From DAOUJH01 sp965116555 (GTDB lineage: Bacteria > Chloroflexota > Dehalococcoidia > Lucifugimonadales > QGNO01), in contig OZ220698.1 in assembly GCA_965116555.1 (NCBI GenBank), positions 2,108,001-2,172,000 on the forward strand: 64,000 bases of DNA, given 5' to 3'. Position numbers and translations under genes: made by a program. This document shows, one piece after another, positions 33,934 to 43,087 of the stretch (the stretch's first letter is position 1; each line of letters opens with the position of its first letter). The notes beneath the pieces are model-generated. The model was not told where the DNA came from and did not search any database. It saw only the letters and a program-made list of their open reading frames with translations.

Positions 33934-34327
33934 AGATCATTTTAAAGTTCCTCAGGAATGTCCTGCCTAATAGCGCAGCATGCGGTTGGTTGCCGGCGGC
34001 AAGGTGGACTCCCGCAAATCTGCCATAGACAGAGAAAGCAAGGTCAATAACGTGAATCTGAGCGAGATATATATCTGCTGTATGGGACCCTTGTGAGCCG
34101 GATAATTCTCCTCTATCGACTAAAGGTAAGTTCAACTTCTTGGCAAGGTCAGTATCGATACAACTCTCAGTCGCTCCTGTATCTACCAATGCGGGCAGGA
34201 TCGTCTCTGGCAGATCTGGACGTACACCTACCTTGAATGCAGGATCGTACCCAATCTGAACACTCACAGTAGGACCAAACCGAACCAATCCGAAAGTATC
34301 GTTAAACCCTGCGTTAATCGTCGGCAT
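33878..34327 (-). CDS. Retropepsin-like aspartic protease (clan AA)
   Basis: The 149-residue protein has the single-domain layout of retroviral-type aspartic proteases. PALVDTGATES contains the catalytic Asp49-Thr-Gly triad, and AALLGRTFLRNF matches the second conserved loop. Such proteins work as dimers. The ATG overlaps the stop of the DUF5678-like gene by one base (TAATG), so the two are co-translated. There is no signal peptide. Bacterial members of this kind are poorly characterised. Confidence 0.85.
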   Translation of the reverse strand: MPTINAGFNDTFGLVRFGPTVSVQIGYDPAFKVGVRPDLPETILPALVDTGATESCIDTDLAKKLNLPLVDRGELSGSQGSHTADIYLAQIHVIDLAFSVYGRFAGVHLAAGNQPHAALLGRTFLRNFKMIYEGRTGEVTITRRTGEEQ

Positions 34328-34563
34328 TAGACTGGTCTGTATAGAACTGACGCAGGCAAACGGAGTGGCGGAGCGCCAATCTGCCGGATGAGATACGGGC
34401 CGCGGCCATACAGACGTGCGGCTTCTACAGCAGCATCTTCAAGTTCATCGAAGATTCCAATAAGTGTTTCATCGTGAAACACGACCCACTTTCCTAGATG
34501 CTTTGCCTCCAACTCATCCCTTTGTTTCTCGTATGCGGCTATGTCCTGAGTAATAACTGCCAT
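34327..34563 (-). CDS. DUF5678-like small protein
   Basis: The 78-residue protein starts at ATG 34563, which is preceded by GGAAGGGGG; the frame is open further upstream without a ribosome site. YEKQRDELEAKHLGKWVVFHDETLIGIFDELEDAAVEAARLYGRGPYLIRQIG fits the DUF5678 pattern of a short helix, a beta hairpin carrying a 'GKWV...H..' turn and a helix before GPYLIRQ. I recall that such genes often precede clan AA protease genes, as here, so they may form a functional pair. The role is unknown. Confidence 0.7.
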   Translation of the reverse strand: MAVITQDIAAYEKQRDELEAKHLGKWVVFHDETLIGIFDELEDAAVEAARLYGRGPYLIRQIGAPPLRLPASVLYRPV

Positions 34564-34619
34564 TTCTGCACCCCCTTCCCCCATCCTGTGAGGATACTCA
34601 TGTATGTTGCCACGAGGGG

Positions 34620-34739
34620 CTAATTCCCCTTCCTGACAGGTTTGAACAGAGCCTTGATCATGTTCTCGAAGGTGTCTGGTGTCTTCCATAGCATAGGCGG
34701 TCTTCCGCCGTGTTTCTTGGGGGATTTGCTAGCAGTCAT
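34620..34739 (-). CDS. Small basic protein with PDTFENMIKALFKPVRK tail
   Basis: The 39-residue protein begins at ATG 34739 with AGGAG upstream. It has a basic N-terminus (SKSPKKHGGRPP) and a predicted amphipathic helix at the end. It is followed 57 bases later by the DUF5678-retropepsin pair, on whose far side a second copy of the tail occurs (33793-33933). The frame is open to 34892 but only the last part has coding character. The function is unknown. Confidence 0.55.
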   Translation of the reverse strand: MTASKSPKKHGGRPPMLWKTPDTFENMIKALFKPVRKGN

Positions 34740-34888
34740 GTCCCATTCTCCTAAAAGCGCCTCTTCTCTATGGTACCATAAGAGCGGCGCCACAGAGTGG
34801 CGCCATTCTATGCAAGGTAGGCACGGAAAAGCAACACATTTGCTAGTCCTTGACGGGCGCGCGACTATAGTAGTGGAAGAGGTTAGCC

Positions 34889-36256
34889 TCAATACCAGTC
34901 GTTGCGGAACGTTTCGTAGTTGACGAAGGGCGGCTTGGCCGCGTGCGGTATGGGCAGCTGCACCGGGCCGTTTTCTCTCGACGGCAGGTATACCGTGGCG
35001 GTGCCAGGAACCTGCGCCTCGCCTACCTGGTTGACTCCCTGCCAGCGGATGCCGATTGCATGGTAAGTGGCCTCTCCGGGAACACCCCCCGGTTCGCTGT
35101 TGCCCTTCTGTACTTCCGTGTACTTCTTTACCACTTCGCCGGTGTAGGTCGTGACGTCGGCGTAGTATACGGGCCTCCTCAGCGCCGAGTACTGGCGGCG
35201 TATGAAGCCATCGTCGCCCATCCAGTTGGTGAAAAGCTGCTCCGGTATCTGGAACCGCTGACCGCCGTGGTCGAACGGGCCGGGCTGACCGCGGAAAGCG
35301 GCCAGCAGCGCGTCCTCATGCTCGGCTCCGGGAGTCCAGGGCCAGAGGGTGTTGGGGTGAGTCCGCGCGCTGCCCGGCCTTTCTCTCATGCGGCGGTAAG
35401 CTGATTCAAAGGAAAGGACGTCTTTTTCTTTGATTGGGACATCTCCCGGATTGTCTCCCGTACCAACGGTCTGAGAGTTGACGGTGTCCTGGCAGACCTG
35501 GTCTTGGAGAGTCCAGGGGGGAAGTACAAGCGGGCCCAGCTTGTCGCCCACTTCTACATCTTCCCAGTACAGCGTATTGGAGCCCCTGCGCTCCGCGCCC
35601 TCCAGCCGTTTGACCAACTCCTCCATCTCCTGCTTGGAGTAGCTCTGGGCTTTCCGCTCGTAGAGCATGCTTTCACCCAGGCGCTGCACGTCCATAGCCC
35701 TGGAAGTGCCCATGGTCCTTTGCGGAACCATGATCAGGGTGCCGTATGACTTGGCCCTGAGGTCGTTGTGGAAGTCCCAGTAGTTCACCTCCGAAATAAG
35801 GAAGAGCAGGTCTCCGTGGCCTCCCTTCTTCTCGATGAGCTCTTTGGTCTCTTTGGATGTCCTGAACCTATCGCCTACTCGCAGCACGTCAAAGAACTCC
35901 CAGGCGCATCCGGCCACAAAGTTGGCTACTGGATAGCCCTGGGGGCGGGTGGCGCCGTGAATGCCCGGATACCTTATGTAGTTCAACACCGGCCCAGGAG
36001 CCAGCTGCGTGCCATACTTGGTCTTCCTGCCGTAGTCAGGGTCGGTATAGATAGGGTTGTTGTCGCCTATGGCGCGGGAATACTTGGTAATGAAGTTGGA
36101 ATCGAGGCGGATGGGTGATTCGTAGGGAGGCCCTTCTTGCTCGTAAGGACAGGGCTCGTTAGGCGGAATGCCCTCCAGCGATTCCGTATCGATGAACTCC
36201 TTGGTCTTTGCTATGAACTCAGTTACGGCTTCTTCAAAGGTCTGTTCGATGGTCAT
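34889..36256 (-). CDS. Double-hotdog MaoC-like acyl-CoA hydratase family protein
   Basis: The 455-residue protein has two MaoC-type hotdog regions. The first covers about residues 45-190: SPIRLDSNFITKYSRAIGDNNPIYTDPDYG, with the D-x4-H-like hydratase region degenerate (D..NPIY), then LAPGPVLNY. The second covers about 225-435 and is less typical. Such proteins hydrate or dehydrate acyl-CoA thioesters. No fatty-acid or CoA genes adjoin it, so the substrate is not indicated. A purine-rich GGGAGGAG precedes the ATG. The gene is followed by a small basic gene and preceded by an MFS gene on the same strand. Confidence 0.75.
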   Translation of the reverse strand: MTIEQTFEEAVTEFIAKTKEFIDTESLEGIPPNEPCPYEQEGPPYESPIRLDSNFITKYSRAIGDNNPIYTDPDYGRKTKYGTQLAPGPVLNYIRYPGIHGATRPQGYPVANFVAGCAWEFFDVLRVGDRFRTSKETKELIEKKGGHGDLLFLISEVNYWDFHNDLRAKSYGTLIMVPQRTMGTSRAMDVQRLGESMLYERKAQSYSKQEMEELVKRLEGAERRGSNTLYWEDVEVGDKLGPLVLPPWTLQDQVCQDTVNSQTVGTGDNPGDVPIKEKDVLSFESAYRRMRERPGSARTHPNTLWPWTPGAEHEDALLAAFRGQPGPFDHGGQRFQIPEQLFTNWMGDDGFIRRQYSALRRPVYYADVTTYTGEVVKKYTEVQKGNSEPGGVPGEATYHAIGIRWQGVNQVGEAQVPGTATVYLPSRENGPVQLPIPHAAKPPFVNYETFRNDWY

Positions 36257-36404
36257 GCGTACCTCCTCCCTGCCACGGTGGCGGCACTAGGTTATATGCA
36301 AACGGGCAAGGGGGCAATCCCTGCCGCCGCCCCACGGAAATGCGGACATACGGCCAGGCGGTCGCCTGCAACTTGCCCACGTACGGTTCACCCCCCATCT
36401 CAAT

Positions 36405-36425
36405 CTTCCCCCATCAAGGGGGAAG
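36405..36425. repeat. Inverted repeat CTTCCCCC...GGGGGAAG
   Basis: An 8-bp stem (36405-36412 with 36418-36425) has a 5-base loop. TTTT follows on the plus strand after AGG, but both flanking genes are on the minus strand, where no T-tract follows. The sequence CCCCCATCAAGGGGGAAGAG is of the kind often seen as a dispersed bacterial repeat. It may still end transcription of the MFS gene weakly. Confidence 0.4.
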
Positions 36426-36451
36426 AGGTTTTGCGGGCGGTGGGTAGTGGT

Positions 36452-37672
36452 CTAGTTGGGTTCCGGTGACTTGACCTTGGCTCCCATCCTGGCTATGACC
36501 GCTGCCGCATAGGTTACGATGACGACGCCCCCCATTCCCACGGCGAGTGGCGCGGTTGCTATGCTGGCAATGGCTCCCACCAGGAAGCCGCCCCCCGGTG
36601 TGAACCCCCACGTCATGCCGTACAGCCCCAGGACGCGCCCTCTCATGTTCTCGTCGGAGGTTAGCTGGAGCAGCGTGTTGAGGGACGCATCGTACATGAC
36701 AAGGGAAAGCCCGATGACAGCTACCAGGACAAGCGAGATTGCGTACAAGGGAGAGAAAGCAAACAGGACAATGCCGGTTCCCGCACCCAGGGTGCCTATG
36801 GTGAGCAGCCTCCATTTGTTTGGGTAATCGCTGAATGCTGCCGCCGCCGCTGTCCCTATCAGTCCCCCCGCGCCTCCTGCCGCGGAGAGGTACCCCAGTC
36901 CGGTAGGCCCCACATTGAGAACGGTTTTGGCTATCACGGGCAGCATGATCATGTAGGAGAACCCGAACGTTTCAGTGAGGACGCTGAGGATAAGCAAGGA
37001 TCGTAGGACTCTGTTTCCCGCGACGTAGGCAAGTCCCTGTCCAAGGTTGCGCCAGATGGACTCCTGCCTCTGCTGCCCTGACCTGGCAACCTTCATGAAG
37101 AACAGAGGAATTACGCTGGTTGAGTAGACGACACCGGCCAGAGCGTAGGCGGCTCCTATACCTGATGAGTCGATTAAATTGCCGGCAAGCACGGAGCCAA
37201 CGGTCCAAAAGATATGGAATCCGCCCAGGGTGTAGGCAACGGCATTCATCAGCCGGCGCGGGCCCACGGTATCGTAGATGAGGCCGTTGAAGGCAGGCGC
37301 GACCATGCCGTCGACGGAGCCTTGTATGAAAACGACGACAAGTATGTGCCAGAGTTCCGCCTTTTCTTGGAAGACCAGCACTGCCAGGCCCAAGAGAACC
37401 AGTCCGCTCATGGCTCTGAACGTACTTAGCACCATGCGGCGGCTCAACCGGTCGGCGAGGACCCCTCCAATGAGCGCAAAGATTATGTGTCCGACTCCGC
37501 GTGTACCTGAAGCTATGCCAACCCAAAGGGCGGAATCGTTAGTAAGCAAGAGCACCATCCAGCCCTGGGCAATAAGCTCCGTTGCCGCCCCTACTACATA
37601 GAAGGAGCTGCTCCCCCACAGCAGGCGGAAGTCGCGGATGCTCAAAGTGCTAAAAAAGCGAGATGTCGTCAT
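36452..37672 (-). CDS. MFS transporter (MFS_3/EntS-like, 12 helices)
   Basis: The 406-residue protein has about twelve membrane helices. It opens with a short cytoplasmic tail (FFSTLSIRDFRLLWGSSSF) that is characteristic of the MFS_3 group. The loop-2 motif GGVLADRLSRRMVL is intact. Members export siderophores, drugs or peptides. It lies 196 bases upstream of the MaoC-like gene and is divergent from the ABC exporter operon, so it may belong to neither. The substrate is unknown. Confidence 0.88.
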   Translation of the reverse strand: MTTSRFFSTLSIRDFRLLWGSSSFYVVGAATELIAQGWMVLLLTNDSALWVGIASGTRGVGHIIFALIGGVLADRLSRRMVLSTFRAMSGLVLLGLAVLVFQEKAELWHILVVVFIQGSVDGMVAPAFNGLIYDTVGPRRLMNAVAYTLGGFHIFWTVGSVLAGNLIDSSGIGAAYALAGVVYSTSVIPLFFMKVARSGQQRQESIWRNLGQGLAYVAGNRVLRSLLILSVLTETFGFSYMIMLPVIAKTVLNVGPTGLGYLSAAGGAGGLIGTAAAAAFSDYPNKWRLLTIGTLGAGTGIVLFAFSPLYAISLVLVAVIGLSLVMYDASLNTLLQLTSDENMRGRVLGLYGMTWGFTPGGGFLVGAIASIATAPLAVGMGGVVIVTYAAAVIARMGAKVKSPEPN

Positions 37673-37776
37673 GGTTCAGTTAGCCCCGGTACAAGTTAAC
37701 GCAGAAATCATGATTAAGAACTGGTCATCCAAAGCGAGGATTCCAAAACTAACGTAGATTTAATATACTCCTTTTC

Positions 37777-38679
37777 ATGCCGCCTATCCTGGAAGCCAAG
37801 AATCTGACCAAGCGTTACGGCTCCACAATCGCTCTTGATTCCGTGGATTTTGAGGTAAACCAGGGGATTACCGGGCTCCTGGGCCCCAACGGAGCCGGTA
37901 AGAGCACGGCTATCAAACTGTTCCTTGGGTTGCTCAAGCCCACATCCGGCGCCGCCGAGGTCATGGGGCAGCAACCGTACAATTCCATCGAGATACGCGG
38001 ACGGCTTGGTTACATGCCGGAGCACGATTGCTTGCCGGATGCTATCAACTCGTCCGAGTTCCTATCGCACATGGCCCAGGTCAGCGGACTGCCTCCCTCC
38101 CATGCGCGTACCCGCGCCGCCGACGTTCTGCGGCACGTTGGCCTGGACGAAGAGCGTTACCGTCCCATAGGCGAGTACTCCACGGGCATGAAGCAGCGTG
38201 TCAAGCTGGCACAGGCACTAGTCCACGACCCCACCATTGTAATGCTCGACGAGCCTACGGCGGGCCTGGACCCGGGCGGGCGTGAAGAGATGCTGGACTT
38301 GATCAGGCGCACCGGTCGTGAGTTCGGGATAAGCTTGCTTCTTTCGTCGCATCTCATGGGCGAGGTGGAGCGGACATGCGATCGAATCATTGTTCTGGAA
38401 GGCGGCCGCGTCACCCAGGCAGGCGCGGTATCGCAGTTCACCCAGGAGACTCAGACGCTTTTCTTGGAGGTTGACGACAAGCTGGACGAGCTGATGGAGG
38501 CCTTGCAAAAGCACGGGATCCAAGCCGAGCTGGAGGGAGCTTCCGTAGTGGTGCAGGACGTAACCGAGGAGCAGTACGACGACATCAGGGATGCCCTGGT
38601 GGATGCCGATTCAAGGTTGCGTCGTTTGGCTCCGAGACGGGGCAGTCTGCAGGACATCTTCAGAGGCAGCGGGTCATGA
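37777..38679 (+). CDS. ABC exporter ATPase 1
   Basis: The 300-residue protein is a single nucleotide-binding domain of the ABC-2 (DrrA/CcmA-like) group. Walker A is GPNGAGKST, the signature STGMKQRVKLA, Walker B VMLDEPTAGLDPGG, and the H-loop lies in LLSSHLMGEVERTC. The C-terminal 80 residues form the extra domain typical of this group. Its stop overlaps the following permease gene by four bases (ATGA). Four genes (ATPase-permease-ATPase-permease) make an operon to 41301. Confidence 0.93.
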   Translation: MPPILEAKNLTKRYGSTIALDSVDFEVNQGITGLLGPNGAGKSTAIKLFLGLLKPTSGAAEVMGQQPYNSIEIRGRLGYMPEHDCLPDAINSSEFLSHMAQVSGLPPSHARTRAADVLRHVGLDEERYRPIGEYSTGMKQRVKLAQALVHDPTIVMLDEPTAGLDPGGREEMLDLIRRTGREFGISLLLSSHLMGEVERTCDRIIVLEGGRVTQAGAVSQFTQETQTLFLEVDDKLDELMEALQKHGIQAELEGASVVVQDVTEEQYDDIRDALVDADSRLRRLAPRRGSLQDIFRGSGS

Positions 38680-39632
38680 CGTCCGAGCGGCAGGGAGAGG
38701 TATATGACCTGGGGTACCAGAGATACGACGGGCCCAGGGAAGGTAGAGCGCGGGCGCGCCGGGCGTTGCTGGTCAACGGCATCAGGTCAGCGCTGGGGAT
38801 AGGCCGCGGCTCACGCGCCAAGGTGCTGCCGGTACTGCTTTTTGTGGCGGTTTTGGGCCCGGCAGTCGTCATGGTCATAGTAGCGTCTCTGGCCGGGCCG
38901 GGGTTTGAGGTGGCCGGTCATGCGGACTACTATTCGATGATCGCCACGATCCTCCTCCTCTTTTCCGCGATAATTGCGCCTGAATTGCTAATCCCTGACC
39001 GTCGGGACCGTATTCTACACCTCTACCTGGTAAGGCCTCTAACCCCCACCGATTACGTTGCCGGCAGGTGGTCGGCGTTTCTCATAGTCACGCTGGCCAT
39101 TGTGTATTCCGGGCAGGTCTTGCTTTTCTTTGGGTTGCTCCTCACGGCGCCTGACCCGGTGGATTACGTTAGAGAAAACTGGTTGGACGTTCCCCGTTTC
39201 CTGGCGGCCGGTCTAGTTGTGGCGGTCTTCACCACAACCCTGCCCCTGGGGGTTGCCGCCTTCACAAGTCGAAGAGCCTATGCGGCTGCATTCGTAATCG
39301 GTCTGTGGATAGTTTCCGCCTCTGCCGCAGGTATCCTTACCACAGCTGAAGAAACCGAGGTCAGGACCACCACCGCGCCCGATGGGACTGTAAGCGTAGA
39401 GATGGAAGAGAGTGAGCCTATTGCGGGAGACATGGCCAAGTGGTTCGCCCTGTTGAGCATTGGAGACGCGCCGATCAGAATCAACGACTTGATATTTGGC
39501 GAAGAGGCGGAGTCCGGGTTTGGCGCCCTGGTGGGGGAGCTGCCCGACATAGTCCCCATTGGCTGGTACTTGATTTTGACCGTAGGGCCTGGGTTCGTCC
39601 TCTGGCGGCGTTATCAGGGCATAGCGATATGA
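38676..39632 (+). CDS. ABC exporter permease 1 (ABC-2 type)
   Basis: The 318-residue protein has an N-terminal cytoplasmic stretch with YDLGYQRYDGPREGRARARRAL and about six hydrophobic segments, with an extracytoplasmic loop near residues 225-255. YDLGYQRYDGPREGR is a recurrent N-terminal signature of such ABC-2-type permeases. It overlaps its ATPase by four bases upstream and the second ATPase by four bases downstream. It should form the channel with permease 2 or as a homodimer. Confidence 0.82.
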   Translation: MTSERQGEVYDLGYQRYDGPREGRARARRALLVNGIRSALGIGRGSRAKVLPVLLFVAVLGPAVVMVIVASLAGPGFEVAGHADYYSMIATILLLFSAIIAPELLIPDRRDRILHLYLVRPLTPTDYVAGRWSAFLIVTLAIVYSGQVLLFFGLLLTAPDPVDYVRENWLDVPRFLAAGLVVAVFTTTLPLGVAAFTSRRAYAAAFVIGLWIVSASAAGILTTAEETEVRTTTAPDGTVSVEMEESEPIAGDMAKWFALLSIGDAPIRINDLIFGEEAESGFGALVGELPDIVPIGWYLILTVGPGFVLWRRYQGIAI

Positions 39633-40579
39633 GCACATTGCAAACGTCTCCTATGAGCCGCACCGAGCCCACCGTGAACGTTGTCGGGGTGTCCAAGTGG
39701 TTTGGCAACGTGGTTGCCGTGAATGACGTGTCGTTCGACATATACCCGGGCGTAACGGGTCTTCTGGGCCCCAACGGCGCGGGAAAGACCACGATCTTGC
39801 ACATGATCACCGGTCTTTCCAAGGCGTCCAAGGGAGAGGTCAAGCTGCTTGGTGAAAAGCCCAGAGACAACGTGGAGCTGTATCGCCGCGTCGGCATCAT
39901 GGCGGAGCACGAGGGGGTATACGGGTTCTTCACGGGCCGTCAGTTCGTGGAGTTCTCGGGACGGTTGTACGGTTTGCAGCCCTTGGAAGCGTACGTGGAC
40001 CAGGCGATTGCAAGGGTGGGCCTTGAAGATGCGCAGCACCGGGCACTGTCCACGTATTCGAGGGGGATGCGCCAGCGCATGCGACTGGCCGCGGCCATGG
40101 TGCACGATCCCCAGGTCCTGATATTGGACGAGCCCCTTAACGGCACCGACCCCCGCCAGAGACTGGAGTTCCATGACTTGATGAAAGGCCTGGCGAGTGA
40201 GGGAAGGACTATAGTCATTTCGTCTCACATACTGGAGGAGGTTGAGATATTCGCTGAGCAGATACTGCTCATGGTCAGCGGCAAGCTGGCCGCCGCCGGA
40301 GACTACCGCGCCATCCGCGCCAAGCTGGATGAGCGCCCGTATCGCGTGAGAGTGGTGGTAAGCGAGCCGCGCAAGATGGCGGCGGCGATACTCCAGATGG
40401 AGGAGGCGGATTCGGTATCGGTAGATGAAGAAGGGGTGCTCACCGTGTTGAGCCAAAGGGTAAGCGTACTGCAACGTTCGCTGCCCCGGTTGGCAAAAGA
40501 GTTGGGAGTGCGCCTGCTTCGCGTGGAACCGCTGGATGATTCGCTGGAGAGCGTGTTCAGCTACGTGGTGGAGCGCTGA
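39629..40579 (+). CDS. ABC exporter ATPase 2
   Basis: The 316-residue protein has Walker A GPNGAGKTT, signature YSRGMRQRMRLA, Walker B LILDEPLNGTDPRQ and the H-loop in ISSHILEEVE. The sequence differs enough from ATPase 1 to suggest a heterodimeric pair. The ATG overlaps the permease 1 stop (ATGA). A longer frame to 39440 is only overlap. The next permease begins at the last base of this gene's stop. Confidence 0.93.
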   Translation: MSTLQTSPMSRTEPTVNVVGVSKWFGNVVAVNDVSFDIYPGVTGLLGPNGAGKTTILHMITGLSKASKGEVKLLGEKPRDNVELYRRVGIMAEHEGVYGFFTGRQFVEFSGRLYGLQPLEAYVDQAIARVGLEDAQHRALSTYSRGMRQRMRLAAAMVHDPQVLILDEPLNGTDPRQRLEFHDLMKGLASEGRTIVISSHILEEVEIFAEQILLMVSGKLAAAGDYRAIRAKLDERPYRVRVVVSEPRKMAAAILQMEEADSVSVDEEGVLTVLSQRVSVLQRSLPRLAKELGVRLLRVEPLDDSLESVFSYVVER

Positions 40580-41301
40580 TGGTACATATACTGCTGCTGT
40601 CGCTGCGCCAGACGGGGAAGCGCCGCTTGATAGTGATTGCGCTTCTGTCCATGTTGCCCGTGGCTTTGGCCGCAGTTGTGGCGAGCTTTTCATCGTCTGA
40701 GGAATCCGTTGGTGACGAGTTTGTAACAATCCTGGTAAACGGCATGATAATCAGCGGCATTGCGCCAATAGTAACCATGGCATTGGCCACTGCCGCGTTC
40801 GGAGATGAGGTGGACGATAGAACGCTGAACTACCTGACCCTGAAGCCGGTGCCGAGATACCAGATTGTGGTTCCAAAGTTCCTTGCCTCCGTAATAGTAG
40901 CCTCGCCTATCCTGATAATCAGCTCTATGCTGGCCGTGACAATAGGCTTGGGCGGAGGCGTTCAGCCTCTGCTGGCCGTTGCTATTGCCCTGTTTGCCGG
41001 TGTTGTGGCCTATGCATCCGTATTCACCTGGGCGGGGTTGATCAGTTCTCGCGCTTTGGCGTTCGGGCTGGTCTACGTGTTTCTCTGGGAGGGGCTTGTT
41101 AGCACGTTCTTGGAAGGAATACGGTACGTAAGCATTAGAAACTACATCCTGGCCATCATGCATGAATTGGATAAAGAGACTTTCCAAGCGCTGGGGGGGA
41201 GCGTAATAGAGTTCCCGGCGGCCATTGTGGGGGCGGCGGCGGTTTCGCTGGTCTTCCTCCTTCTCGCGATATTTCGTTTGCGCACCATGGACGTCCCTTG
41301 A
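40579..41301 (+). CDS. ABC exporter permease 2 (ABC-2 type)
   Basis: The 240-residue protein has six hydrophobic segments (about 20-38, 50-70, 95-120, 125-150, 155-175 and 210-232). FGDEVDDRTLNYLTLKPVPRYQIVVPKF is the cytosolic coupling segment typical of ABC-2 permeases. TGATG overlap links it to ATPase 2. The cargo of the four-gene exporter cannot be inferred. The hydantoinase genes start 31 bases later and may be co-transcribed by read-through. Confidence 0.8.
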   Translation: MVHILLLSLRQTGKRRLIVIALLSMLPVALAAVVASFSSSEESVGDEFVTILVNGMIISGIAPIVTMALATAAFGDEVDDRTLNYLTLKPVPRYQIVVPKFLASVIVASPILIISSMLAVTIGLGGGVQPLLAVAIALFAGVVAYASVFTWAGLISSRALAFGLVYVFLWEGLVSTFLEGIRYVSIRNYILAIMHELDKETFQALGGSVIEFPAAIVGAAAVSLVFLLLAIFRLRTMDVP

Positions 41302-41332
41302 TCCGACAGCTGCCCGTGTTTGCTGAGTTGGC

Positions 41333-43087
41333 ATGGAGCACTCTTTGAGACCAAAGCAATCTTTAGGCGTTGACCCCGTGATCATGGAGGTGATGCTCAA
41401 CGCCTTCATGACGCTCTGCGACGAGTCGCAGGCGATACTGGTGCGCTCCGCGTATTCCACCAACATCAAGGAAAGAAAGGACTGTTCGGCGTGGCTGCTG
41501 GATTCGGACGGCCAGCCTTTCTGCGGGGGTCGTTACTCAGGCGGCCAGTACAACAATTCGGGGTACGGGCCCGTGGGAGCTCGCATCCTGGAGAAGTTCG
41601 AATCCAGGATGTCGGACGGGGATGTCTTCGTGATGAACGACCCGTACCTGGGCGGGCCCACGCATCTGCCGGATATGTCGTTCCTCAAACCCGTTTTCTA
41701 TGACGGAGAGTTGCTCTGCTTCGTGTGCAACCAGGGCCACTGGGCCGACGTGGGCGGCAAGGCTCCGGCGCAGGGCGTGGTGGGCGACGCCACGGAGATA
41801 TACCAGGAGGGTCTCCGCTTGCCGCCTGTGGCTTTGTACAAATCGGGCAGTCTGGAAGAGGACATCTACGAGATAATGCTGGCGAATATCCGCGGCCCCT
41901 ACGAAAGGGCGGCGGATATCAGAGCGCACATGGCGGCGTTGCACCTGGCGGAACGGCGCGTCCATGAACTGGCGCAACGGTATGGAGCCAAGGGCCTGAA
42001 ACGTTACATGGGCGCGCTTGTCGATTATTCCGAGACGCGGTTGCAGCAGGCCATACTGAATACGCCCGAGGGAAGCTGGTCGGCGGTCGATTACCTGGAT
42101 GACGACCTGGGCAGCGACGTTCCAATAACGGTCAAGGTCAAGGTGTCGATAAAGCATAGACCAAGCCCCCTGATAGAGGTGGACTTCACGGGCAGCGGTC
42201 CACCGGCCAAGTGGGGCATAAACGTTGCTTATCACGGGACATGGCAAATGGTGGTCGGGGTGTTCAGGAATCTCCTGGTAGACGACACGGTGCCCATAAA
42301 CGCAGGCTTTCTCAAACCGTTCAAGGTGGTCATGCCGGAACATTCGTTGATCAACGCCAAGCCCCCCTCCGCGGTGGGCGCAAGGACGGAGACCACCTAC
42401 CTGGTTAGAGACGTAATTCTGGCCGCTCTGATGGAGGCTTTCCCGGAGAAAGCCAGGGGGCCCTGGCACGGCGTTCACGGAGTGGGCTTCAGCAACATGG
42501 AGGGCCAGCGCTACTTCATCCACTATCAGACCGTAGGGGGCGGGGGCGGCGCCCGCACGTTCAAGGACGGCGTGGACTCGGTGCATGAGGTCCTCAACCT
42601 GCCGGTGGAGCCCATGGAGATGCAGTATCCGTTGAGGGGCCGTCGGCTTGAGTATATTCAGGATTCGGAGGGGGCGGGAAAGTACCGCGGCGGAGTAGGC
42701 GTGAGGCAGGATTGGGAAGTGCTGATGGACGTAAACCTGGCTACTCATTCCAACAGGCACAAGATACCGGCACCGGGCGTGTCCGGCGGCCGGCCGGGCG
42801 GACTGTCCAGGCTGGTGCTGAACTACGATTCGGATGACCCCGTTGAACTGCCCCGCGAGACGGCCAACTATCCGCTGAAGAAGGGCGACGTTGTAACCGT
42901 GTTAGCGGGCGGCGGAGGCGGTTATGCAAATCCACTGGACCGCGACCCGGCAGCCGTGCTTAGCGACGTGCGAGACGGCAAGGTATCGCCGGAGCGTGCC
43001 CGTGAGATTTACGGAGTGGCTATAGACGCGGAAAGCTGGACGGTGCTCGAAGAGGAGACCGCGGCTCTGAGGAAGGCAAGGGGATAG
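41333..43087 (+). CDS. hyuB: Hydantoinase B / oxoprolinase beta-type subunit
   Basis: The 584-residue protein is the HyuB subunit of the ATP-dependent hydantoinase/5-oxoprolinase/acetone-carboxylase family. Family landmarks are the N-terminal VMLNAFMTLCDESQAILVRSAYS, NDPYLGGPTHLPD, GHWADVGG and the C-terminal GGGGGYANPLDRDP. The length is usual. It is followed directly (no gap) by hyuA. Together they open cyclic amides such as N-methylhydantoin or 5-oxoproline with ATP. Confidence 0.93.
   Translation: MEHSLRPKQSLGVDPVIMEVMLNAFMTLCDESQAILVRSAYSTNIKERKDCSAWLLDSDGQPFCGGRYSGGQYNNSGYGPVGARILEKFESRMSDGDVFVMNDPYLGGPTHLPDMSFLKPVFYDGELLCFVCNQGHWADVGGKAPAQGVVGDATEIYQEGLRLPPVALYKSGSLEEDIYEIMLANIRGPYERAADIRAHMAALHLAERRVHELAQRYGAKGLKRYMGALVDYSETRLQQAILNTPEGSWSAVDYLDDDLGSDVPITVKVKVSIKHRPSPLIEVDFTGSGPPAKWGINVAYHGTWQMVVGVFRNLLVDDTVPINAGFLKPFKVVMPEHSLINAKPPSAVGARTETTYLVRDVILAALMEAFPEKARGPWHGVHGVGFSNMEGQRYFIHYQTVGGGGGARTFKDGVDSVHEVLNLPVEPMEMQYPLRGRRLEYIQDSEGAGKYRGGVGVRQDWEVLMDVNLATHSNRHKIPAPGVSGGRPGGLSRLVLNYDSDDPVELPRETANYPLKKGDVVTVLAGGGGGYANPLDRDPAAVLSDVRDGKVSPERAREIYGVAIDAESWTVLEEETAALRKARG

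Noticed and set aside
39440..39628. N-terminal extension of the second exporter ATPase
   Set aside because: The extra 63 codons overlap the permease gene in another frame; the ATG at 39629 fits the ATGA overlap pattern and the family start.
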